A stretch of DNA of 13,473 nucleotides. Source: a bacterium UBP12_UBA5184. Its GTDB lineage: Bacteria > Vulcanimicrobiota > Vulcanimicrobiia > Vulcanimicrobiales > Vulcanimicrobiaceae. The DNA lies in the NCBI GenBank assembly GCA_002413145.1, contig DHWK01000107.1, forward strand, positions 334-13,806, read 5' to 3'. Below are positions 6,465-13,400 of this stretch, in pieces. The notes below the pieces were generated by a model, which worked only from the letters and a program-made list of their open reading frames with translations, searched no databases and was not told the DNA's origin. The first letter of the stretch is position 1, and each line of letters opens with the position of its first letter. Position numbers and translations under genes: made by a program.

Positions 6465-7436
6465 CTGTTCAACTACGTGGTGCGCAGGAGCTTGGAAGCG
6501 ATTCCGCTCCTGGTTCTGATCTCGATCATCATCTTTACGATCCTGCACAATGCGCCGGGCGGGCCGCTTGCACCGTATCTGCAGAATCCGCACATCACCC
6601 AAGCCGACATCCAACGCCTGAGCCACAACCTCGGCCTCGACCAGCCGGTGTGGAAGCAATATCTCGGCTGGCTCTCCAAGGTGGCCACCGGCGACTTCGG
6701 CTACTCGACCTCGAATTCCGAATACGTCACGACCGCGATCCTCGAGCGGATGCCCGCGACGCTCTTCTTGATGGGCACCGCCTTTACGATCGCAATTTTC
6801 CTCGGCATCCTGTTTGGGATCATCGCTGCGGTCAAGCCCTACACGCTGCTCGACTACGTCATCACGACCTTCGCTTTCTTCGGGCAGTCGATGCCCGTCT
6901 TCTGGTTCGCGCTCATGATGCAGCTCGCGTTTGCGGTCAACGGGATAACCGCGTTCGGTTACCACGTCGCGCTGCCGTCGGCCGGCATCAGCTCCGAAGA
7001 CACCTTCAACATCGGCGACCGCATCCAGCACGTCATCTTGCCGGCGCTCGTGTTGAGCCTGCTCTTCCTCGCGACCTTTAGCCGCTTCACTCGCAGCTCG
7101 ATGCTCGAAGTGATTAGGACCGACTACATGCGCACCGCAGCCGCCAAGGGCCTGGACCGGGTGCGGATCATCGTCCGTCACGGCTTGAAAAATGCCTTGA
7201 TTCCGGTGGTCACCATCGTGGCGCTCTCGCTGCCGGGCTTGGTCGCGGGTGCGATCGTCACGGAGACGATCTTCGCCTGGCCCGGGATGGGCCGGCTCTT
7301 CATCAACGCGCTCGGTCAGTTCGATTTCTCGCTGCTGATGGGCTATCTCATGATGGTCTCGTTCCTGGTCGTCTTTTTCAACCTCCTCGCCGACGTCGCG
7401 TACGCCTGGCTCGACCCGAGAGTGAAATACGACTGA
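6465..7436 (+). CDS. Dipeptide/oligopeptide ABC permease, DppB-like
   Basis: First membrane subunit of a peptide-type ABC importer (DppB/OppB/GsiC group). 323 aa if started at CTG 6465, 319 aa from GTG 6477. The CTG is preferred: GGAGGG lies 8 bases upstream and the extra residues give FNYVVRRSLEAIP, the usual DppB N-terminus. After helix 1 comes the periplasmic stretch with the typical LGLDQPVWKQYLGWL and GDFGYS motifs. The EAA loop is near the C-terminal third (EVIRTDYMRTAAAKGLDRVR, then NALIPV). It is followed by ETIFAWPGMGRL and ends in LDPRVKYD, all standard. The stop overlaps the next ATG (TGATG). No substrate-binding protein or ATPase gene is adjacent in this window. Nickel, heme or other small solutes are imported by relatives, so the substrate is not certain. 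Confidence 0.92.
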   Translation: MFNYVVRRSLEAIPLLVLISIIIFTILHNAPGGPLAPYLQNPHITQADIQRLSHNLGLDQPVWKQYLGWLSKVATGDFGYSTSNSEYVTTAILERMPATLFLMGTAFTIAIFLGILFGIIAAVKPYTLLDYVITTFAFFGQSMPVFWFALMMQLAFAVNGITAFGYHVALPSAGISSEDTFNIGDRIQHVILPALVLSLLFLATFSRFTRSSMLEVIRTDYMRTAAAKGLDRVRIIVRHGLKNALIPVVTIVALSLPGLVAGAIVTETIFAWPGMGRLFINALGQFDFSLLMGYLMMVSFLVVFFNLLADVAYAWLDPRVKYD

Positions 7437-8362
7437 TGGCTACGGCTCTTGATCCACGCACGCTCGCCATGGCCGCCGACGATGCCGATTTTCGGATCGA
7501 GCGCCACGGCGTTTGGAAACGTTTCCGCCGGCACCGGTTGGCGACCGTCGGCGCGGTGGTGATCGGGTTGGTTTCACTGGTTGCGATCTTCGCGCCGCTG
7601 CTGCACCTGCAAGACCCCAATGCGATCGATCAAGTCCATTGGCAGGGCTATCCGCTGGCGCCCGGCATCGCGGGGCATCTCCTCGGTACCGATGAGAATG
7701 GACGCGATCTGCTGGCCCGCCTCGTCTTCGGGGCGCAGATCTCGCTGCAAGTCGCGATCTTCGCGGTACTGATGGAACTGACCATCGGGACGGTCCTCGG
7801 CGCGATCGCCGGCTACTACGGCGGCTGGGTGGACTACGCGCTGATGCGGCTGACCGACGTCTTCCTTTCGATCCCGCTCTTGCCGCTGTTGCTGGTCCTT
7901 ACGGCGATCGTCGCCGCGACGTCGACCCGCGCCAGCTTGAGTTTCGGCGTCATCGTCGTGATCATCGGTATACTGACCTGGCCCGCGGTGGCGCGTCTCG
8001 TGCGCGCCTCGTTCCTCTCGTTGCGCGAGAAAGAATTCTGCGAGGCCGCGCGCGCGATCGGCGGGCGCGACGGACGGATCATCTTCCGGCACCTCTTGCC
8101 GAACGCGGTCGCTCCGATCATCGTGCAGGGGACGCTCGAAATCGCCAACGTCATCATCTTGGAGTCGACGCTCTCGTTTCTCGGCTTCGGGATTCAGCCG
8201 CCGACGGCGTCGTGGGGTAACATGCTCGCCAACGCCGAGTCCAATATGACGATCGCGCCGTGGGTCGCGATCTTCCCCGGCCTTTGCATCCTCGTCACCG
8301 TACTCGCCGTCAACTACCTGGGCGACGGTCTCCGCGACGCGCTCGACCCCAAGCTCAAGTAG
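7436..8362 (+). CDS. Dipeptide/oligopeptide ABC permease, DppC-like
   Basis: Second membrane subunit of the same importer, 308 aa. It shares one base with the preceding stop, so the pair is translated together. An N-terminal cytoplasmic segment is followed by helix 1 (about 38-55) and a periplasmic loop with HLLGTDENGRDLLARLVFGA (about 81-100), a DppC hallmark. Four or five helices and the EAA loop follow (EAARAIGGRDGRIIF, then NAVAPIIV). After these come LESTLSFLGFGIQPP-ASWGNML and the C-terminal DGLRDALDPKLK. All are characteristic of the OppC/DppC family. The gene ends 46 bases before a tRNA; DppA, DppD and DppF partners are not here. Confidence 0.93.
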   Translation: MATALDPRTLAMAADDADFRIERHGVWKRFRRHRLATVGAVVIGLVSLVAIFAPLLHLQDPNAIDQVHWQGYPLAPGIAGHLLGTDENGRDLLARLVFGAQISLQVAIFAVLMELTIGTVLGAIAGYYGGWVDYALMRLTDVFLSIPLLPLLLVLTAIVAATSTRASLSFGVIVVIIGILTWPAVARLVRASFLSLREKEFCEAARAIGGRDGRIIFRHLLPNAVAPIIVQGTLEIANVIILESTLSFLGFGIQPPTASWGNMLANAESNMTIAPWVAIFPGLCILVTVLAVNYLGDGLRDALDPKLK

Positions 8363-8368
8363 GTCGGG

Positions 8369-8396
8369 CGGCCCGGCGCGTCGCATAAGCGGGCCG
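8369..8396 (+). terminator. GC-rich hairpin between the dppC-like gene and tRNA-Leu
   Basis: CGGCCCG and CGGGCCG form a 7-base all-GC stem around a 14-base loop, starting 6 bases after the stop. There is no T-tract. It may terminate the permease transcript or leave read-through into the tRNA. Candidate only. Confidence 0.4.
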
Positions 8397-8408
8397 GAGC
8401 ACTCTTGT

Positions 8409-8496
8409 GCGCGAGTGGCGAAATTGGTAGACGCACTAGCTTGAGGTGCTAGCGCCCTAATCCGGCATGCTGGTTCGAGTCCAGTCTCGCGCACCA
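8409..8496 (+). tRNA. tRNA-Leu (anticodon GAG)
   Basis: A complete 88-base class II tRNA. The acceptor stem GCGCGAG/CTCGCGC has discriminator A8493 and an encoded CCA (8494-8496). The D-arm contains AAATTGGTAGACGC. The anticodon stem CTAGC/GCTAG closes the loop TTGAGGT with anticodon GAG at 8443-8445, which reads CTC and CTT leucine codons. The long variable arm (about 8453-8468) is typical of leucine tRNAs. The T-arm is GCTGG/CCAGT with loop TTCGAGT. It lies on the same strand between the dppC-like and proline dehydrogenase genes. Confidence 0.98.
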
Positions 8497-8515
8497 CTTT
8501 GGAGAACGGCTCTCG

Positions 8516-9448
8516 ATGAGTTTCCCGGCATCCCTCGGCCGCACCATACTGCTGGGGGCGTCGCGGAACGCATGGCTCAATCGTCAGGCAGCGCGTTTCG
8601 GAATGCGTCTCGGCGGATCGCGATTCGTCGCGGGTGAGAGGCTGGAACAATTCGTCCCGATCGCGCGAGGGCTCAATGCGGACGGATTCACGCTCGCTGC
8701 CGCGATTCTCGGCGAGGGCGTAACCTCCGAAGCCGAGACGCGCGAGGTCGTCGCAGACTATCGGACGCTCTTGACCGCCATCGCGGGCGAGAAGCTGAAG
8801 GCGACGGTCGCGCTCAAGCTGACGCACCTCGGCCTCGCGATCGACGAAGCGCTCGCGGAGACGAACCTCCGAGAACTCGTCGAGTTCGCGTCGGCGCTCG
8901 GCTTGTTCATCCGGATCGACATGGAAGAATCCTGGTACGTCGAACCGACGCTGCGCATCTATCGCGACCTGCGAAACGCGGGGTTGACGAACGTCGGCGT
9001 CGTGCTGCAAGCCTATCTCTACCGGACGCTCGGGGATCTCGACGATCTGCTCCCGCTGCAGCCGAACCTTCGCCTGGTGAAGGGCGCCTATCTCGAGAAT
9101 CCGGAGGTCGCGTATCCGCGCAAGGCGGACGTCGATCTTGCGTATACCCGCCTGATCGAACGCGCGCTGCGCGGCGGCGGTTTCTGCGCGATCGCGACCC
9201 ACGACGAAAAAGCGATTCGGCACTCGCTCGCGTTCGCGAGCGCAAATGCACTCCGTTCCGGCGAGCGATTTGAGTTTCAGATGCTGTACGGCGTGCGCCC
9301 GCGCTTGCAGCGGCAACTGCTCGCCGAGGGCTATCCCGTCCGTATTGCGGCGCCGTACGGCCGGACCTGGTTTCCCTACTTCATGCGCCGCCTCGCAGAG
9401 CGGCCGGCGAACGTCGCGTTCGTCTTAGGAAGCGTGCTCAAAGGCTGA
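8516..9448 (+). CDS. Proline dehydrogenase (complete, monofunctional)
   Basis: FAD enzyme that oxidises L-proline to 1-pyrroline-5-carboxylate, normally membrane-associated and feeding electrons to quinones. 310 aa, the size of monofunctional bacterial enzymes such as those of Deinococcus and Thermus. Motifs in order: FVAGE (37-41), ALKLTHLGL (99-107, Lys101), IRIDMEES (132-139), VLQAYLYRT (163-171), NLRLVKGAYLE (184-194), IATHDEK (226-232), EFQMLYGVR (253-261) and PYGRTWFPYFMRRLAERPAN (280-299), whose arginines bind the proline carboxylate. ATG at 8516 follows GGAG at 8501-8504. It starts 19 bases after tRNA-Leu and may share its transcript. The second, partial copy is at the left edge. No P5C dehydrogenase (rocA/putA C-domain) is present. 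Confidence 0.95.
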   Translation: MSFPASLGRTILLGASRNAWLNRQAARFGMRLGGSRFVAGERLEQFVPIARGLNADGFTLAAAILGEGVTSEAETREVVADYRTLLTAIAGEKLKATVALKLTHLGLAIDEALAETNLRELVEFASALGLFIRIDMEESWYVEPTLRIYRDLRNAGLTNVGVVLQAYLYRTLGDLDDLLPLQPNLRLVKGAYLENPEVAYPRKADVDLAYTRLIERALRGGGFCAIATHDEKAIRHSLAFASANALRSGERFEFQMLYGVRPRLQRQLLAEGYPVRIAAPYGRTWFPYFMRRLAERPANVAFVLGSVLKG

Positions 9449-9475
9449 GCGACGGCGACCGCTCTGCGAACTCGT

Positions 9476-9877
9476 TTAGCCGGCGACGACCATCCAGCCG
9501 ACGCCGAACTTGTCTTTGAGCATCCCAAACTTCGCGCTGAAGAAGGTCTGCGCGAGCGGCATCGTTACGGTGCCTCCGGTCGCCAATTTCGAGAAGATCG
9601 AATCGGCTTGGCCCTCGGTTTCCGTCTGAATGGTGATGGAGAAATTGTCGCCGGCATTCTGTGCGTGATCTTCCATCGCGTCCGAGGCCATGACGATCCC
9701 CGCGGGTGTGTTCAGCCTACCGTGCATCACTTTGTTGCCCCAGCCTGGCGGAGCATGTTCTGCCGCCGGAGAGCCTTCAAAGCGCATGATCTCCACGTCG
9801 CCGCCGAGTGCTCCGCGATAGAACTCGAGCGCCTCTTCGGCATTTCCGTTGAAGTGCAAATAAGGGTTGAGCTGCAT
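9476..9877 (-). CDS. VOC-family protein, PhnB/YjdN-like (glyoxalase/bleomycin resistance fold)
   Basis: 133-aa vicinal-oxygen-chelate fold protein. It starts NPYLHFNGNAEEALEFYRGALGG, the classic opening of PhnB-like proteins, and contains GNKVMHGRL (48-56), DNFSITIQTET (77-87) and a C-terminal FGMLKDKFGVGWMV (about 117-130), each matching the family. Members are often annotated as 3-demethylubiquinone methyltransferase-like, but their real substrates are unknown. A strong Shine-Dalgarno sequence (AAGGA, about 8 bases before ATG 9877) is next to the stop of the upstream DoxX gene, so the two form an operon. It converges on the proline dehydrogenase gene with 27 bases between stops and no obvious terminator there. 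Confidence 0.9.
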   Translation of the reverse strand: MQLNPYLHFNGNAEEALEFYRGALGGDVEIMRFEGSPAAEHAPPGWGNKVMHGRLNTPAGIVMASDAMEDHAQNAGDNFSITIQTETEGQADSIFSKLATGGTVTMPLAQTFFSAKFGMLKDKFGVGWMVVAG

Positions 9878-9889
9878 GTCATATTCCTT

Positions 9890-10315
9890 TCAGGCAGCAA
9901 GTTTATGGCGTAGTAATTTAGGAGCGTCTGACGCGTCGGGTTCCGCCCTTTGAACGAGGAGCGGCGCGAAACTCGAGCGATGTTTCCACGCAACAAGCGT
10001 CCACAGCAGCGTTGCCACTAAACCGGGAAGGATGCCGCTCGGCGCCATCGTGATGTGAAAAACAAGAATGTTCGCGATGACCGCTGCAAGCAGGGTTAAC
10101 GCGAGGGGCACAAAGCGATTCGTCAAGAGTAGAGCGCCGGCGATCAACTCAACTGCGTCGACGAACAGGACCCAACGCGATTGAAAGAAGACAGCCTGGA
10201 ACGTGCCGGCCAACCCCGGCGGCGCCGGCGGCGGATGGGAGATCAGAAGAAACTCGCTCAACCCGGCGACGAGGAAGAGCAATCCCAGGACTATTCGTGC
10301 GACCGTTACCGTAAT
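9890..10315 (-). CDS. DoxX-family membrane protein, start codon unclear
   Basis: Small four-helix membrane protein of the DoxX family, about 141 aa. The first helix reads ARIVLGLLFLVAGLSEF, followed by a Pro-rich loop (HPPPAPPG). Further helices are in WVLFVDAVELIAGALLLT, LALTLLAAVIANILVFHI and LPGLVATLLWTLVAW, with a basic C-terminal tail. DoxX proteins are linked to quinone or thiosulfate redox chemistry and stress, but this one's role is unknown. No ATG, GTG or TTG occurs in frame at the proper N-terminus. The frame passes through ATT at 10315 (used here, no Shine-Dalgarno sequence), and the first TTG at 10282 would cut into helix 1. The frame stays open further upstream, but that part overlaps the divergent RND leader and gene. 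Its TGA lies 12 bases before the VOC gene's ATG. Confidence 0.78.
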   Translation of the reverse strand: MTVTVARIVLGLLFLVAGLSEFLLISHPPPAPPGLAGTFQAVFFQSRWVLFVDAVELIAGALLLTNRFVPLALTLLAAVIANILVFHITMAPSGILPGLVATLLWTLVAWKHRSSFAPLLVQRAEPDASDAPKLLRHKLAA

Positions 10316-10388
10316 TGATGAATTTTTGACGGAATAGCCCGCCCCAGGCCGGGGTCGGCGCCGAAACCTCCGCGAATCGTAGGGCGTA

Positions 10389-10414
10389 CTAGGGGCGATA
10401 CCGTCCCCACCTAG
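10389..10414 (+). promoter_or_regulatory. Imperfect inverted repeat in the RND transporter leader
   Basis: CTAGGGG (10389-10395) faces CCCCACCTAG (10405-10414) across a 9-base loop. The two can pair as an imperfect hairpin with a small bulge, ending 3 bases before the Shine-Dalgarno sequence. It could be a regulator-binding site or a leader hairpin controlling ribosome access. The rest of the 118-base divergent region (10316-10433) holds a GCCCC-rich patch and no convincing -10/-35 pair. Confidence 0.35.
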
Positions 10415-10417
10415 GTG

Positions 10418-10424
10418 AAGGAGA
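10418..10424 (+). promoter_or_regulatory. Shine-Dalgarno AAGGAGA fixing the GTG start of the RND transporter
   Basis: AAGGAGA ends 9 bases before GTG 10434. A second overlapping GTG at 10436 is in another frame, so this site together with the reading frame sets the start at 10434. Confidence 0.8.
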
Positions 10425-10433
10425 CCCCGCCCC

Positions 10434-13400
10434 GTGTGGCTGACCCGTTTCGCAATCACGCGCCCGGTCATCGCCGCGATGGTCTTTATCGGCCTCGCGG
10501 TGTACGGCGTCATGTCGTATTTTTCGCTCGGCGTCAGCCTGTTCCCCAACGTCAACTTTCCGGTCGCCTTCGTGGTCATCGGCTACCCGGGCGCCGCCCC
10601 CGCCGAGATGGAGAAATTGATCGTCAAACCGATCGAAGACCAACTCGACGGCATGGAAAATATGGATCAGATGCGCGCGATCATCCAAGAAGGGACGGCC
10701 GTCGTCGTCGCGCGTTTTCAGCTGGACACCGATCTCAACTTCGAGACGATCGACGTTCAGCGCCGGGTCGACACCGCGCGCGTCAACATGCCGAGCGATC
10801 TCGTCCCCCCGACCGTCGAGAAAGCCTCGACCGCGTCCGATCCGATCATTGTAGAAACCGTCAGCAGCAAAAGGTTGTCGCTGGCCGAGCTCAGCGACCT
10901 CGTGACCGACCGTATCGTCCCCGAACTCAAAGGCGTGAAGGGGGTCGTGAGCATCGACACGGCGGGCGACGCCCAGCGTGAAATCCACGTCTTCCCCGAC
11001 GAAACCAAGTTGCTGGGGACGCATACGACGCTGTCCGACATCGATGTGGCGCTCGCCAACAACAACGCAAATCTGCCCGGCGGCCGAATCGATACGCCGA
11101 CCCAGGAAACGACCGTCTCGGTGCACGCGGACATCGTGCAGCCCCAAGATATTCTGCGCATCCCGCTCACGACGCCGGCGTCGCCGCAGTTCTTGCGGAT
11201 CGGAGACGTCGCGCAGGTCGACGACGGGCACGTCGAGATTCGGCGGCCCGCGCATTTCAACGGCTTGACGTCGATTCGTCTCGACATTCAGCGCCAGAAC
11301 GACGCCGACGAGATCAAGACGACCGAAGCGGTTCGCGCCAAATTCGCCGCTTTCAAAACGCGCTTCCCCGACGTGACCTTCTTCGAAGTCGAAGCCTCGG
11401 CCGATTACACGCGCGCCTCGATCAACGGCGTTCTGCAGAGCCTGCTCGAGGGCATCTTCCTCACCGCGATCGTGATGCTGCTCTTCCTGCACGCCTGGCG
11501 CAACGCACTCGTCGTCATGATCTCGATCCCGTCATCCCTGCTCGCGACCTTCATCGTCATGCGCCTCATGGGCTTCACCGTCGACCTGATTTCGATGATG
11601 GGCCTGGGGCTGACGATCGGTATTTTGGTCGACGATTCGATCGTCGTCCTCGAAAACATCACGCGACATCGCGACATGGGCGAAAAACCGCTCGAAGCGG
11701 CCTACAACGGCCGCACGGAAATCGGCCAGGCGGCGATAACGATCACGCTCGTCGACGTCGTCGTCTTCTTACCGATCGCGTTCCTCTCGGGGATTCTGGG
11801 CAAGTACCTCAGAGAGTTCGGCGTCGTCATCGTCGTCGCGACGCTCTTCTCGCTGTTCGTCTCGTTCACGCTGACGCCGCTGCTGGCCGGCCGCTGGTCG
11901 GTCAAGAGGCGGAGCCCGGCGGTGCCGGTATGGGCGCGCTGGTTCCAGCGCGCATTCGATGCGCTGGCTGCGTGGTACGCGAACAAAGCGCTTCCCTGGG
12001 CTCTCGCCCACCGCGTCTTCGTCCCGTTTGCGTGCGCCGTGCTGGTCTTGGATTCCCTGACGTTGCTGGCTCCCCCGATCAACCTTGGGAATCTTCAGCT
12101 TCCGGGTGCGGTGGTCATCAACGCGATCATCATTCTCTTGATGCTGGCGCTGTGGGCGGTTTCGTGGTTGTTGTCGCGGGGTCTGCGAAAAATCTGGAGA
12201 GGCGGCAGCCGGCCATTCGAATTTGTCGCGTCGCGCTGGCGGTCGCTCCTGTTCACCGCTGCGACGGCCCTGGCGATGTGCTCGCTCTTCCTGTGGCCGA
12301 AGATCGGTACGGAATTCATTCCCAACGGCGAACCCGGCGTTCTGCACGGTTCGCTGACCTACCATATCGGGACGCCTTTGGCCAGCACCGGCGTCGGGAT
12401 GGCGCGGCTCGAGAGAGAGCTGCTGAAGATCGACGCGGTGGAGTCCGTCTCGAGCGTTGTCGGCAGCAAACCCTCCGGGTTCGGCAGCGTCATCGGCGGC
12501 CACGTCGCTCGCTTTACGCTCATCCTCGACAAGAAGCGCCGCAAGGAGACCAACCGGGTTCTGGCCGACGCGCGGAAATTGGGCTGGACGGTTCCGGGTG
12601 CGGTCTATCAAGTCCAAGGTGAAGGTGGGGATCCAATCGCCTTCACGTTGAGCGGACCCGACGCCGAGTTGGAGGCCGCCGCCAACAAGCTCGTCGCTTT
12701 CATCGATCAGCAGCGCGGTGCGATCAACGCTCAGAGCGCGGCCGAAGCAAATGGGCCTCGTTTGAACATTCACATCGACTCGGAGCGAGCCGCCCTCCTG
12801 GGCGTGCAGCCCGGCGACGCCGCCTTGGCCGCTCGCATTGCGATCGGCGGCGTCGTCGCCACGAAGGTGCGGTTGCCGTCCGGATTGACCGACGTGCGGC
12901 TCGAACTCCCGGTAGCGCAGCGCAACGCCATCGAGACGATCAAGCAAATTCAGGTTCGCTCGTCCTCGGGACAGATGGTCCCACTTTCCTCGGTCTCCGA
13001 TTTTTCCGAGACGATCGCGCCGACCAAAATCGAGCGCCTCAATCGCGAGCGCGTCATTCGCGTGACGGCCGGCATCGATTCGGCGCAGCACGTCAGCCAA
13101 GGCGATCTGGTCCCGCTCATTCAGAAACGGCTCGCCGCGCCGGGCTTCCTGCCGAGCGGCGTCCGCTACGTCGCTGAGGGCGATACCGATCTGCTCAACC
13201 AGACGAAGGTCGCGATGGGGATCGCATTCATCACCTCGGCGGTCCTGGTCTATATGCTGATGGTGATCCTGTACGGATCGTTCGTCGAACCGTTCATCAT
13301 CATGTTCTCAGTCCCGGTCGCCATCGTCGGCGCCTTGGTCGGGATCGCCATCCGCCACCAGACGCTGAACCTGTTCTCGATGATTGCGATCGTCATGCTC

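Noticed and set aside
8409..8496. tRNA-Leu as a mobile-element attachment site
   Set aside because: No integrase, no duplicated tRNA 3' end and no composition change are visible in the window.
7574..9316. Long open frame on the minus strand (580 codons)
   Set aside because: It runs antisense across the dppC-like gene, the tRNA-Leu and the proline dehydrogenase gene. The composition is low in hydrophobic order and no family is recognisable.
12009..12233. Frameshift or gene fusion in the middle of the RND gene
   Set aside because: The reading frame is continuous with orderly helices, and the motifs before and after are in the same frame, so this is an insertion, not a break.
11769..13100. Long open frame on the minus strand (443 codons)
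   Set aside because: Antisense shadow of the RND transporter, which has clear family motifs throughout.
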